DNA from: Bactericera cockerelli
Taxonomy: Eukaryota > Arthropoda > Insecta > Hemiptera > Triozidae
Length of the DNA: 64,000 nucleotides
Assembly: GCA_024516035.1 (NCBI GenBank)
Contig: CM044964.1
Location: 20,094,931-20,158,930 of the forward strand
Reading direction: 5' to 3'
In this document: in pieces, positions 41,830 to 55,100 of the stretch
Position numbering within the stretch: the stretch's first letter is position 1
Layout: each line of letters opens with the position of its first letter
Notes under the pieces: model-generated
What the model was told of the DNA's origin: nothing
The model's database searches: none
What the model saw: the letters and a program-made list of their open reading frames with translations, nothing else
Made by a program: the position numbers and the translations under genes

Positions 41830-42832
41830 TTTAATAAATTATAACGCGGGAATTTTCCCCGTTTTACTAGTAAGAAATTTTGCAATGAACTTCTCTCGAT
41901 GAGACCTTTTAAAAATATGCCACATTCCATTTGAGATGTTAAATTTGCTTCATGCCCAGCCTGTCTAGGGCCGTGTAGGCAATTTTTTTTTGCCGAAAAT
42001 AATCCCTCTCAAAATAAAGGAATACGAAGTTTGCATTTTTTAAATTTTTAGTCGTTTTTGAGAAACCCAGGCGAGACTTTATGGAAGCACTGTATGGTAC
42101 TAATAACTAATATTAGATATTCTCTAAGGAATATCTGGACTTTGTTTTAAAAAAAATGTCAGGTTCATACAAGCCAATTGTCCTTTTCATATTTTTATAA
42201 GAGTTTCAAACGATCATCATTAATCTGTGCCTCACGATGCCGATGGTTGATCGCACATAGAAATTTGCGGTCCAGGACGAGCCATATCTAAAATAAAGTT
42301 GGCTGGAGACCATCATTCCCACCTCCAGCTGTAGACAAGCTGGCTACTACAACAACAATTTGTCCTAATTCCTAACACAAATCAAAATGAGATTTAAGCT
42401 ATCAAAATGAGAAAGAACTTTTATTTTATTTTTGTAAAGAGTCTTTTTATTTACAGAAAACAAAACAAAATCTGTCAAGGAAGTAAACTTAAACAATTAT
42501 TTCATCTTATTTTTATAAGTTAAGTAGGAGGATAAAAGTTTTTAGAGATATCAACAATTGAATAATTATTATAGGTAACATAGAAATTCTTTTGGCATTT
42601 TCTTTGAAAGAAATTTATTATTTAACATTGTTAAATGAGATCGTCTTGTTAATACTGTTCAGTACCATAGCTTTAAAAAAAAATAATATGGAGGGTATAT
42701 TGCATTCTGTATATAATTTCTTCTATTTGTTTTCAGCACGAAATATTTCTTATATAAGATAGGTACTGTAGAAAACAAAATACCAATGGCAGCAGAGCTT
42801 AACATTGGGCATTTAATAAGTAAGCTTTCATC

Positions 42833-43063
42833 AAAGCCAGCGTCGATGGCGCGTTAAATGCACCGGTTCTCATTGGATCACCGAAGTTAAGCAACGTCCA
42901 GCGAGGTGAAGACTTCGTGATGCTGGCATTCCGGCCCAACCCAGGCTGGGTGAGGTTAATGTGGGTAGCAGGTTTGTGAGTTTCCTGCGAATGGAGGGTA
43001 ACACCCCCGTCGTGATATGACCATGCAGTTGAAAGCGACGTTAAAACCAAAAAAAAAAAAAGC
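42833..43063 (+). repeat. 5S rRNA-derived SINE, family D, best full-length copy
   Basis: It runs AAGCCAGCGTCGATGGCGCG, ACCGAAGTTAAGCAACGTCC, CCCAACCCAGGCTGGGTGAG, GTTTCCTGCGAATGGAGGGT, TCGTGATATGACCATGCAGT and TGAAAGCGACGTTAAAACC, ending in poly(A). The same ending is seen in the copies at 52890 and 54300. Confidence 0.9.
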
Positions 43064-44640
43064 TTTCATCAGGCCTTTTCGGTTTATTTTTTCATACGGA
43101 ATTAAAAAATAAAAATAAATAAATAAGAATTGAAACAATAGCACATGGAAATAGAGGATATTAAAAGAAAAAAAAAAATGTATAAAGGAAAAAAAAAATT
43201 ACTGATTGGTATGCTGTGTACTTTAAGCAATCAGGAAGAAATGCTGACAGCATCTTTGTTTTATTATTATTTAATAAATAAAACATTTATTGTTTCTCGC
43301 TCTCATGTGTACATGTACAATTGTACAATATGTACATAGTAATTAATCAGTCGTAGATGTCACAAACGGGGGAATGTCGCCAAAGTTTGATCAGCGGACA
43401 TTTCATAATATTGTACAATATAATAGATAATATATTTTACATTTAACTACCTACATAGGTACAATATTTAAAAGTAAATTATAAAAAATAAATCTTAAAA
43501 GCTAGGGAGATCAATAAATTGCCACCATAACGATTGCACCTACTTTGTTGGTACAACTATTTTTTGTAAAACAAAACGAAATAATACATAATCACATACA
43601 TAGGTACAATAGGTAGAGTAAAAAATGAGTTAGAGATCAGTATTTTGCATTTAGGTTAGAAAAATATCGAGATCCAATAAGAATATGTATAAGGGACAAA
43701 AGAAAAAAAAGAAGAAAAAATGGTTGACGTATGGGTACTAAAAGGTAATAGGTAATTTTGTTAATCACAAAAATAATATCTCAATAAAATTATTACTCAC
43801 TCCCACCTCACTAAAGTCTGCCAGTTTTAGACTCAAACCACTGACCTTCGGGTCACAAATTCTATGTCTATTGGCCAATTGAGATTGATTAAACAAATTA
43901 TAGAGCTTTTCTTTAACCATTTGTTGCTTTGTCTTACATCCCTACAAATACGTACTAAAGTCAGAAAAACTCCAATTTAGATTCGCAATGGCATTTAAAT
44001 AAAAACCAAATGAAAACAGAAAAATGTATTTAAAAAATAATAATAATAAAAAGGACGTTTAGACTCAGTTCAGGAGAAAAAGGAAAAAAAGATAATAAAA
44101 GAAAGGAAAAACTTCACAAAATTAATGATTACAAAAGACATTATCAGAAAGTTCATAAACCTCTATTAGGATAATTTTAGTATTGCTTTGGACAGTTTCA
44201 GCTTTTCAATATTACTCTTCACACTATACCTTCTTGCACGAAAGAAGAAAGGTCTGTGATGTCATCTCAAAAATCTTTGTCTTTTTCAATACTTTCTCAA
44301 ACTGCCGGCGAAGGACCACAGAGTACCTTATTATATTGTCAGCAGTTTGAACTTCCTTGAGCATTGGGAAAGGTAGTATAGACAAAAAATAAATAAATAA
44401 TAGCATTTTCAGTCATGGACACTGGACAGTCCTGACTTCCATGGTCCAAATTGAAATGGTCTTTGCAGTGACCATAAGGAGATCTGGTAAATTAACCATT
44501 CAAAGATAGATAGAAATATTTTCATATTCGAAAATGTTCATTCCACCCTGAAATGTTTAACTAATATTATTATTATCTGATCTGGTTGCAGGGTTTTCAG
44601 TGAAACCCTAACAATTATCACTGCGACTTAATTAGATCTA
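43064..44640. other. AT-rich intergenic stretch, no gene
   Basis: A family B SINE remnant lies at 43801-43895 (-). The rest shows no coding signal or recognised repeat. Confidence 0.5.
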
Positions 44641-44647
44641 TTGTGAC

Positions 44648-44905
44648 CAGTTGATTCTATTTGGTTTTAACGTCCTGATTGAGATAGATAGTCAGGACGG
44701 GGGTTTTACCCTCAATTCGCTGGGAATCGTACTAGCTACCCACATTAACCTCACCCAGCCTGGGTAGGTACGGCCGGAAATGCCAGCCTCACGTGTTTGG
44801 AGGGAACAGATTTTTCTTCGAAAAGTCTGCTCCAACCGAGGATCGAACTCGGGATCTCTGGACTACGGGCAGTAGTCACAACCATTACGCTACGGAGGCT
44901 GGCAC
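44648..44905 (-). repeat. tRNA-derived SINE, family E
   Basis: In plus orientation, ATTCTATTTGGTTTTAACGT and GGGGGTTTTACCCTCAATTC are followed by CCCAGCCTGGGTAGG and the head (minus: GCGTAATGGTTGTGACTACT). The terminal TTCTTC end is missing. Confidence 0.8.
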
Positions 44906-44914
44906 TTTGTTTAA

Positions 44915-45213
44915 CACTTTCAGCGCCAGGTGATACATGGAAGTATCACCTGGCTCTGCGCTAGTATGAACATGGTGATACTTCAAAGTATCACCCCTAG
45001 TCTTCTATAAGACGCTGGTGATACTTGTGAGTAACACTTTCTATATGTTTAACATGAGGAATGTGTTGCTCTGGCCTAGCAGTATCCAAGAACATGTCAA
45101 TTTTTTGTCAAAATCTCTTCCCCAGGCCAGTGGTAATTTGAAGTATCACCACATCAAAATCACGCCTGGCCTATGAATGAAAATAGTCGAAAATACAGTT
45201 GGCGGTGAAAGTG
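44915..45213. mobile_element. piggyBac-type MITE, 299 bp, TTAA target site
   Basis: TTAA at 44911-44914 and 45214-45217 flank the inverted ends CACTTTCAGCGCCA and TGGCGGTGAAAGTG (one mismatch). Inside are several GTGATACTT / AAGTATCAC palindromes. There is no coding capacity. Confidence 0.8.
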
Positions 45214-45479
45214 TTAACTAACTAGTGACAAGAATGTTTGATTTATGTATACTCTATACTGTGTCAGTTGGCAATTCTTTGTTTAGAGCAGTTCAAATAA
45301 AATTTATTTTGTTAATAAAAATTCTTTTTCGAAAGTTCCTCTTTAACATTTTCTTTATTGAACGTTTGAAATTTCTCCTCCATGCAATATGTCATTATTA
45401 TCTGATGTCGAAGGAAAATCGGTCCCATTTCTGAAAATACTTCAAATTTTGATAATGAAAATTTGTTTGGTGCGGTGCA

Positions 45480-45785
45480 ATTACTTCCGAGAAATTTCTA
45501 ATATTAGAAATCGGAAGTATTATGTTCGTTTTTATAAAAAAATATTTTTTTGCTCTGATTTTTTTAATTATTTTTTCCCCTAATATTATTATTAAGTGAG
45601 AATGAATTTTACAAAGTTTTACAAAGCATACTTGTAAACAAGAACTAACTTTATGGGGCGAAATTAAAATAAAATATTGATTACTTAAGTAATTGCTTAG
45701 CATTGGCTTTCCCCATCTAACACAGAACGCAATCCGAGATTTAGCGCAACAGAGGTATTACCAAAAAGTCTATTATTTTACCCTA
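45480..45785. repeat. Palindromic element followed by an AGGGCG-type MITE
   Basis: 45480-45560 has the most complete palindrome: TTCCGAGAAATTTCTAATAT, then TAGAAATCGGAAGTATTATG and AAAAAAATATTTTTTTGCTC. 45653-45785 is a diverged AGGGCGAAATTAATAGAC-family MITE. Confidence 0.65.
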
Positions 45786-46067
45786 ATATATTTTCATCTT
45801 TCGTGCAGCAAGGTTTAACCTCTGTAAAACTAATTGACTATTATTTTTCTCATATCTTCTTATTGCTTTACATGAGAATTTAAATGCAAGGTCAATTAAT
45901 TTAATGATTGCTTCCAACCTGGGGCCCGTTCCACGAAGCTAATTTTTTAAATTGAAATTTGAAAATTAAATTCCATTACTTTCCTTTCTATAGGATAAGG
46001 AAAGTAAAAAAGTAAAGTATATCACTTTACTTTCCAGTTGAAAGCGACGTCAAATTCACCAAAAAAG

Positions 46068-46251
46068 TAATACTTACAGTAGTTCCTGTGGCCGAGTGGG
46101 CTAGCGCGCTTGAACGTACTACGGTGGCGGCATTACCAGAGTATAAAAAATAATGTTATATAATTTGGTAAAGTAAAGAGACCAGCAACAGTTATTGCCC
46201 TCATAGATGTCATCCTTTGACTTTATATATCTGTGTTGGTGTAGTTGCTTT

Positions 46252-46291
<40 letters not shown>

Positions 46292-46655
46292 AATAAATAA
46301 AGAAAGCTCCTAGTAATGCTGCGTAATCCATGTTTTCCATTATATACTCGTTTAGGCCCTTCTGTTTGTCTTTTCTGAGTGGGAATCGCGAGCGCATGTT
46401 GGACTGAATGTCATATTTCTTTTGGAAGAGGAAAAATCTTCTTCTAGTTGGTTAACCAAAATGGATTTATAAAATTCTTGCTTCCATTTCATTTATAGGT
46501 TAATTTTTCATTTTTACATTGTTTATCTTTAAAAGTACCGAAACGCATTTTTCTTTCGCAAATAGTGGGGAAGCTAAACTTGAAAGAAAATGGAAATATT
46601 TGGAAATACCGAACCTTGTTTTTTTTTTTTTTGATCCAAAGAAAAACACGGCTCT
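46068..46655. repeat. tRNA-like fragment, poly(A) run and MITE copy
   Basis: 46081-46145 has CCTGTGGCCGAGTGGGCTAG and a GGCGGCATTACCAGAG end, like the unnamed SINE at 3656. 46252-46289 is a pure A run with AAAT ending. 46415-46650 is a member of the AGCCGT MITE family lacking its left end. Confidence 0.6.
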
Positions 46656-46724
46656 AGTATAATATACGACCTACGTATTAGATAGTTTTATTGTGTAGTT
46701 CAGTATCCTTCTGATAGTAATCAG

Positions 46725-47640
46725 CAACGTCCACTGGTGGTCAAGTGGTTCGAATCAAACCCAATGCATGAATTTTCCTTCATTAATTTGAGTTTGTGAC
46801 CACATAATAATAAAACTCTGAGGGTTAGGTGACAGAAAATGATTTGAGCTGAAAAAAAATTCAGTTAAAAAGAAAAAATCCTGTTAAAAAAAAATCCTCA
46901 GCGCGGATTCGATCCCCAACATTTTCCCCAACTATCTTTCAATCTCAGATGAACGACACTCTTTCCTACCCCTATGGCATGTTGAATACACCAGTTCTCG
47001 TTTTGTCACTGAAGTTAAGCAACGTCCAGCGTGGTTAGGATGTGTGACCAAGTGATCATTCAAATTCGAACCCTCGTGATGCTGGCTATACCCGGCCCCA
47101 CTCAGGCCAGGTCAATTTAAGTAGCTGGTTTGTGCGATTCCAGCAAATGGAGAGTAAAAGAAACCTTTGCCGTGTGCCAGAAACACTCCACTTTCAGAAA
47201 TCTCCGAATCTTACTTTCAACTGTCACACAATGCACTCTGATTGGTTAATTAGAATGAAATAACCAATCAGAGTGCGTTGTGTGACGGTTGAAAGGCAGA
47301 ATTGGGGATTCTTGAGAGTGGAGACTGTTTCTGGAACTCGGCAAAGGTTGCTTTCAACTACATGGTCATATCATGCAGTTTATTCTCCATGTATTATGAG
47401 AGTGAGAGTGCTTTCTATAACGAGGGCCTTAATAATAATAATATCGTCATATTTATACTGCCCGATTAGGAATATAAAAGACCCATTATTCCAGCAGTAA
47501 GCCCAAGACATATTATTATGTGGTAAAAATCCGAAATGGGAGGATAACTTGTCATGTCTCGGCTGAGTATTGAACCCACGACTTCTGGAATCTCTGGATT
47601 CACAGAGTGCCGCCTTAACCACTGAGCTACCGGGACAGAC
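46725..47640. repeat. SINE cluster downstream of the dopamine receptor
   Basis: A family C SINE fragment (46725-46855, +), a 5S-derived family D copy (46970-47160, +, with CACTGAAGTTAAGCAACGTC and GTGTGACCAAGTGATCATTC) and a complete family A SINE (47440-47640, -, tRNA-like head at its right end) precede the 21-bp array. A palindrome around 47223-47285 pairs AACTGTCACACAATGCACTC with GAGTGCGTTGTGTGACGGTT. Confidence 0.75.
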
Positions 47641-47698
47641 AGGGCCTTTAAAATAAATCCTCTCTAGATCGACCTGTCGCCGTTGGTCGTGCCTCCCT

Positions 47699-48335
47699 AG
47701 ATCTGGCGTGTCTCCACCTAGATCTGGCGTGTCTCCACCTAGATCTGGCGTGTCTCCACCTCGATCTGGCGTGTCTCCACCTAGATCTGGCGTGTCTCCA
47801 CCTAGATCTGGCGTGTCTCCACCTCGATCTGGCGTGTCTCCACCTACATAGATCTGGCGTGTCTCCACCTAGATCTGGCGTGTCTCCACCTAGATCTGGC
47901 GTGTCTCCACCTCGATCTGGCGTGTCTCCACCTACATAGATCTGGCGTATCTCCACCTCGATCTGGCGTGTCTCCACCTACATAGATCTGGCGTGTCTCC
48001 ACCTAGATCTGGCGTGTCTCCACCTAGATCTGGCGTGTCTCCACCTAGATCTGGCGTGTCTCCACCTCGATCTGGCGTGTCTCCACCTACATAGATCTGG
48101 CGTGTCTCCACCTAGATCTGGCGTGTCTCCACCTAGATCTGGCGTGTCTCCACCTAGATCTGGCGTGTCTCCACCTAGATCTGGCGTGTCTCCACCTCGA
48201 TCTGGCGTGTCTCCACCTACATAGATCTGGCGTGTCTCCACCTCGATCTGGCGTGTCTCCACCTCGATCTGGCGTGTCTCCACACACCTAGATCTGGCGT
48301 GTCTCCACCTAGATCTGGCGTGTCTCCACCGTGGA
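47699..48335 (-). repeat. 21-bp array overlapping the dopamine receptor stop codon
   Basis: Twenty-nine units, on the coding strand GTGGAGACACGCCAGATCTA plus G, begin inside the last codons of the receptor and continue 3'. Three unit types occur: TAG-ending, GAG-ending (stop lost) and a 25-bp type with a 4-bp insertion next to the TAG. The order is not random: the GAG type usually sits next to the 25-bp type, forming higher-order blocks of two to six units. One unit has an extra CACA near 48281. Confidence 0.95.
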
Positions 48336-51300
48336 GTTGCACCTCGACTCCCCCTCTCCTATGTCCACATGGACCACATAGTCCGAGTGGTTGTTATTCG
48401 TCCCGCCCAGTTTGCACGCGGTGCCACAGCCCCCCCGTGAGAGATTATAGTTATCACTGGCCACGCGGTAGTCGCGAAAATCGCTGTCGTCCCGCTTACA
48501 GCACACGTAGCAGAGACAGCAGGTGTAGGCGGTCGACGCGGTGTAGTTGCTCATCAGAATCCGCTTGAACGCGTCGCGGAACTCCTTGTTATAAATGGAG
48601 TAGATGATCGGGTTGAAGCTGGAGTTGGAGTAGCCCAACCAGGTGAGAATTTTGAACCAGTAGCCCGGGATACACGTCTTGCAGAACGCCGCGATGATGT
48701 TGACGCAGAAGAACGGCACCCAGCAGAGCAGGAAGGTGCCCATGATCACGCCCACCGTGATGGCGGCCTTGTGATCTGACACGTGGTAGGGGGAGGAGGT
48801 GGTGGTGATGTGCTGGAGCGGGGGAGAGGGGCGTGGCATCTGGGACGAGGGGAGGGGCCGCGTCACTGCGCGAATGCTCTTGACGTGCTTCTGCGCATAG
48901 CAGTAGAGACGCAGGTAGATGCCTGGGGGCGGGGAATGGGCGGGGTTTTATTTTTATCAAGCAGTTTTTTGACAGAACGTTTACACAAGAAGTAATAGAG
49001 AAAGTTATAATTAGGATAATAATAACAATAATGTAGAAAAAATCGTATAAACATAACCTCAAGATAAATTTATTTCATTTTGCCTTTAATTTACCAAACT
49101 GTAATCAAATTTCGTAAACAAACAGTAGAAACGCAGGTAGATGCCTGGGGGCGGGGAATGGGCGGGGTTTTATTTTTATCTTGCAGTTTTTTTACATAAC
49201 GTTTACACAAGAAGTAATAGAGAAAGTTATAATTAGAATAATAACAATAATGTAGAAAAAATCGTATAAACATAATCTCAAGATAAATTTATTTAATTTT
49301 GCCTTTAATTTATCAAACTGTAATCAAATTTCGTAACCAAACTTTAACCAAAATTTGAATATTTTTTTTGTCCCCTCTTCGGTTTACACTATGAACCCGA
49401 TTTCCAGGTCCCACTTATCTCTACCACCTATCTCTCCAAGTGAAACGTTTTCTCATATCGAGGTTCGTTTTCTTTCTATAAGATAAGATAAAGTAAAAAA
49501 AAAGATAAGATAAAGTAACAAAGATAAGATAAATTAGAAGAGATAAGATAAAGTAAAAAAGCCCAACTTACTTACTTACTAAACTTTCCGTGTCCATATA
49601 CAATACATATAATGTCATGGTGGTGGAAGGACTACGGGTATTGAACCCTTTAGACGCCCGGAACCAGCGTTCTGGGCTCCTTCCATGTCCAGTGTGTAGT
49701 GTATGTGTATTGTCTTTAATTATGCACTTAAAATTGATTAAAAGCCCAACTGCTCACCCAGCATGACGATGCACGGCACATAGAAGCTGATACAGGAGGA
49801 CACCACGGCGTAGGTGGGCGTCAGATCAAGGGCGCAGGTGGGCAGCTCGCCCTCGTACAGTTGAATGGGCACCCGGGGGCGGTGCAGGCCCAGACTGATG
49901 GGCACGAATGATATGAGGGCGGCCAGGAGCCAGATACAGGCTATGCTGATGAGAGCTATCCTGCGCGTCACCCAGCGAGAATACCTGGGGGCAGAGAGGA
50001 AATTTATATAAATAAATATATTATTATTATACAATTCTTTATTAGATACAAAAGGACATTAAGTACATACAAATAATAATTTTAACAGTGAAAAAATGAA
50101 AAAAAAACAATATATACAATAAAAATGAAAAAGAATAGAAAATATTTGAAAACATATGTCCTAACTAAAGGGCGGGGTTATTGCCTACGGCAATCTCTTC
50201 CAACCAACCCTATAAATAATATCGCCTTATTTATACTTTCCGATTCCGATTATTAATCCCATTATTCCAGCAGTAAGCCCAAGACGTATTATTATGTGGT
50301 AAAAATCCCAAATGGGAGGATAACTTGTCTTGTCCCGGTTGGGTTTCGAACCCGCGACCTCTGGAATCTCTGGATGTTTTATATGTTAAAATAATAAGAA
50401 CATATATTTGAATGTTTAATAAAATAATGAGTAACACTTCGTAATTTATTTAAATATAATTATTAATAAAAAATGGATATGTACAGTGAGTTCTTAGGTG
50501 AGAGAAATCAATCGAACTAATTATAAGATTCTTACATTAAGCTCTCGAAGTACTGATTACATAATAGGTAAGTGAACTTGTTAAGGTATCAAAGTTTCAT
50601 GTCATACAACACTGGATTCACACAGTGCCGCCTTTACCTCTGAGCTACCGGGACAGACTATCTTAAGTCTAAATAAATCCAAAAAAGAAAAAAAGATGAC
50701 TATCTTAAGTCCTAGCTCGTACACAATGAAAATTATCACACATTTCTAGAATAAGAGAACAGAATGTTTCGTTAGAAAATTCTACCCACTCTGGCATCGA
50801 ACTCGGGATCTCTGGACCATGTGTAATTGGGCAGTAGACACATCTGTTACTACGGTGGTATGACTGGGATAGAAAATAGCTGAAGTGATAATTATATTTC
50901 AGTTGAATATAACTCAAGCTTAATTCACAACAAATGATTAATACAAAAGTTAGAACACCCCTAAAGCTTTCAAGCTTCTCTAGAATGCGTGTGTTCCTCG
51001 TTATGATCTAATTATTATGTTTTAAGGTAGGAAAATAATCAACTTAAAACTTAATTAATTACTTAATTCCAGACTTACAATTAAACATTTTCAAGACAGT
51101 GTCGATGGTACGTTGAATGCAACAGTTCCCTGAGTTAAGCAACGTTCAGCCAATCTAGGACTTGGATGGGTGACCATTTAAATTGGAACCCTCGTGATGC
51201 TGGCTCTTCCCTGACCTACTCAGGATGGGTGAGGTTAATTTGTGTTGCTAGTTTGTGAGCAGCACCTACAAAACACCCACTGGCCACACCTGATCACAAG

Positions 51301-51499
51301 AGTCAGAAACCACCTCATTATAATTCTGCAAGTTCGGGATTCGAAGCCCCGACCTCCCATCTCCATGTGGTTCCCTAATAACTCGGCTCTTCTATCATCC
51401 CTGCTAGTGGTCACAACTTTTGCCGAAAATAGCACCATATCATGTTACTGAAGTTTAAATTTGGAATCATCATTTTTCTCTCTCTCTCCGTCTTTCTCT

Positions 51500-51531
<32 letters not shown>

Positions 51532-52008
51532 ACCTCTTTCTCTCTCATTAGTTATTTTATATTAGCTTAGGAGATGTTGTATTTGTAAATTTAAAATTGT
51601 TATAAATAAAAATAAATCAAATCAAATCAAATTTCTCTTTCTCTCTATCTCTCTCTGTCTCGTACCCACATTATTTGCTCTGTCCCATTTCTAATTTATT
51701 ATCTCTCTCTCACTTACCCTTCTTCCCCCCCCTCCACTCTCTCTCTCTTTTGCATTTTAACCCCTCCATTTTCTCTCCTTGTTTATCTCTTCCCTCCCCT
51801 TCTGTCCCTTTTCCGATCTCTCTATGTCTCTCTTTATCTTCGGATTCTCTCTCTCACTCATGCTTATTTCCCCCCCACTTTCTCTCGCACTCACTCTCTT
51901 TCTCTCTTTTCTGATCTCAAATTAAATAATGGAAGACAAAGAGAGAAAAGCAAAACCCTCGAAGATCGAGAGAGGTCTCACTTCCTCTCTCTATTTTCAG
52001 AGAAGGTC

Positions 52009-52062
<54 letters not shown>

Positions 52063-52126
52063 TAGAAATGGAACGAGAGAGAGATAGATAGAGGGAAGAG
52101 AGAGAGAGAGGGAGAGAGATATAGAG

Positions 52127-52157
<31 letters not shown>

Positions 52158-55100
52158 AGAGGAGAGAGAGAGAGATAAAAGATAAAAATGAAACAGGGAG
52201 AGGGAGAGTCAAAGATAAAGATACAAAGGGATAAAGATACATAGGGATAAAGAGAGAAGATAACTTCATAAGTTTTCTGTTTACACAAGTGGGTAACTCA
52301 ATTTCGAATATTTTATCTCACAAAGGCTAACTCTACCTAATATGGAGGAACTCCCGTTCAAATTCTCGGAAGTGGAGAGAGTACCTACCAGGGGCGGCCA
52401 GTAAGAAAATGCTTTAGGGGTGCTGCTACATAAACCGGACTCCGTTGGGATTATTAGACTCGCTTTCAGTGTCTCTTCTTCTTTTACTCTGTCTTATCCC
52501 GCTCAAGCAGGGTCGACGTTGTTCAACCTCATGGTTGAGGTTGATTGGTTTTACAACACATTTTACGGCCATCTTTCTATTTCTATTAGACGGCTATTCT
52601 ATACGACTTCTATTCTTCTATTCTATTCTATACAGCTTGCTTTAGATAGGTATGTTCCAGCTGCAAAGCTGGAACATAAAGTTGGTATGATTAGTCTATT
52701 TTTTTCAGGATTAGTTATAATAATTGTTATGTATTCATTATTCTAGAAATGTGTGATCATTTTCATTGTGTATGAGCTAGGACTTGAGAGAATATTCTCT
52801 TTTTTTGTCTGGGGGTGCTGCAGTTCCGCAGCTCCTGGTACCTAATGTAATAAAGTATCTTCAAAGACACAGTTAATAACAATTTACGGATGTGCAATAG
52901 AACCGAAGTTAAGCAACGTCCAGCGATGTGAAGACTTTGTGATGCTTTGATGATGTGAAGTGATGATTGGGTGAGGTTAATGTGGGTAGCAGGTTTGAGA
53001 GTTTCCTGCGAATGGAGGGTAACACCCCCATCGTGATATATGACTATGCAGCTGAAAGCGACGTTAAACCCAAATTAAAAAAGAAATAGAAATTACCTTC
53101 TTGGAGTCCTTTTTTAATTATTTTTTAATCAGGACGTGGGATTTACCCTTCATTCGCGGCAAACGCAGAAACTTAACCTCACCCAGCCTGAGTGGGACCG
53201 GAAATAGTCAGCCTCGAGATTGTTCGAATTTGAATGATCACCCGTCCATCCCGTAGTATGTATATGCCTCCCCTCTGATGGGCGTGAAATGATACAATAC
53301 TTCCCATTTAGGTGCTGGGTCAACACGAGTGTACCGGAAGGTATCCCTTAAAAACAACTGTAACCAAATTTAGAGTAATATTTTTTTTCGCTTCTAGAAA
53401 TCGAACACGGTACAGGTGTTAACGAAAATAAAGTTCAAATTAGTTTAAAAAAAGAAAAGAATTTTCATCACCTTTTTAGTTCTTGTGACACATTTAGAGA
53501 CACCCTATAGATGATAGTTGTAAATTTCTTTTGTAATTCATTGAGTTTCTAAACCAAACAGTGCAGTATGAAATTTATATGCTGTGATGACGTACATTAG
53601 TATTATATTCTTTGTAACAAAGTTTCTTCGAGTACTAGATGTGGGTCATGCTGACTGTGTAAACAGCAGTCGTGGGAAGGTTTAATTTAAACTTTTGGGG
53701 AATAAACAAGATGGTACATTCTATGCAAAGTGCACATGTCATGGTGCAATGACAAAAATATTATTGAATAAAAACTCGCTACAGCGAAATCCTGTTTCAT
53801 AATTCTGCCCTTCGAAAAAAAGTTGCTCAGGAGGTTATGAGACACGTCCAGAAATTGTATAACAAAAATTGGAATCGGAGCTCAATTTTTTTTTATATAT
53901 ACAAAAGAAACACAAAATACTTAAAAAAAAAATGAAAAGAAAATACTTACCTCAAAGGATCCTTGATATGTATGTACCGGTCCAGACTGATGGCACACAG
54001 ATTCAAAATGGAGGACGTAGAGCACATCACGTCAAAAGCTATCCAGGTGTCACAGAACTGGGGCCCGAACATCCAATAACCTGAGAGTGGAACAGACGAT
54101 GTCAGCTCAATTATTAAACAATTTTGATCAATCTTTATTAAAAAATTTATATACAGGTGCAGTCAAAAGGTATAATAAATGAATGATAAACAAAGTTTGA
54201 TCAAGGGTGGTGATAATGCCTTTGGCATTCTCTTCAATTGTATGCGCGCCTGAAAACTCCATGAGTATGCAATGTGCAATTCAAAATCGACCGATATTAG
54301 TTGATAGCACGTTGAATGCATCGGTTCTCGTGGGATCACCGAAGTTAAGCAACGTGTAGCGAGGTGAAGACTTTGTGCTGCATGCCGGAAGAGGTTAGTG
54401 TGAGTAGCAGGTTTTTGAGTTTCCTACGAATGGAGGGTAACACCTCCGTTGTGATATGACCATGCAGTTGAAAGCGATGTTAGGTAAACCCCAAAAAAAA
54501 CACCTGAAATGTATCTTATTACAGTCTTGGATTCTACGTAATGTGTACCCATATTATTTTTTCCTAATAGGCTCTTTGACCCATTAAAGTATGGTCGTTT
54601 GTGCATACTTTAATGGGTGCAATCCTCGCAAGGTCTATATGAGAGGTGAAGGAGGTTGGTACTTCTTAGAAAAGTCATCAGTGGATACTTCACTTCTTCA
54701 GTGGTAGAGTTCAGTAAAGATGGTTCTGGGTCATAAGTTTAACGGTGTTCGTTGTAAGTGTGGTATTCGTTTACGATGTGACACACAGACAGGGGACTAT
54801 TTCAGATAATTTCTAATATTAGAAAATAATACTAAAAACTATCAATAAACTGTTAGTAAATTAATATTTACCTTCTCAATATCAGCTACTTTTGGTGAGA
54901 CTTATTATTTTACTATTTTTCTAATCAGATTGTAAGTAAGTTTTATATGTTTCTTGAAACTTAAATTCTGTCTATAGTTTCTTTTATACTTTTCTAAAAT
55001 GTCCTTATAGTAACTACAGTGAATTTATTTTTAGAACAAATTTAATACATTCGAACCTGCATATAAGAGAAACCTTGACAAATATAAGAGAACAAATTCC

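Noticed and set aside
42833..42930. Possible 5S rRNA gene
   Set aside because: Only part of 5S is present, it is diverged, and it leads into a SINE core in all copies.
47648..48287. Open frames of 100-160 codons made of DTPDLGG or RWRHARS repeats
   Set aside because: They are translations of the 21-bp array in other frames and start from internal repeat codons.
47690..48340. CRISPR-like array (regular 21-bp units)
   Set aside because: There are no unique spacers; the units are directly adjacent, the genome is eukaryotic, and the array is a minisatellite.
51675..52288. Ser/Leu-rich open frames on both strands
   Set aside because: Low-complexity CT/GA tract; not protein coding.
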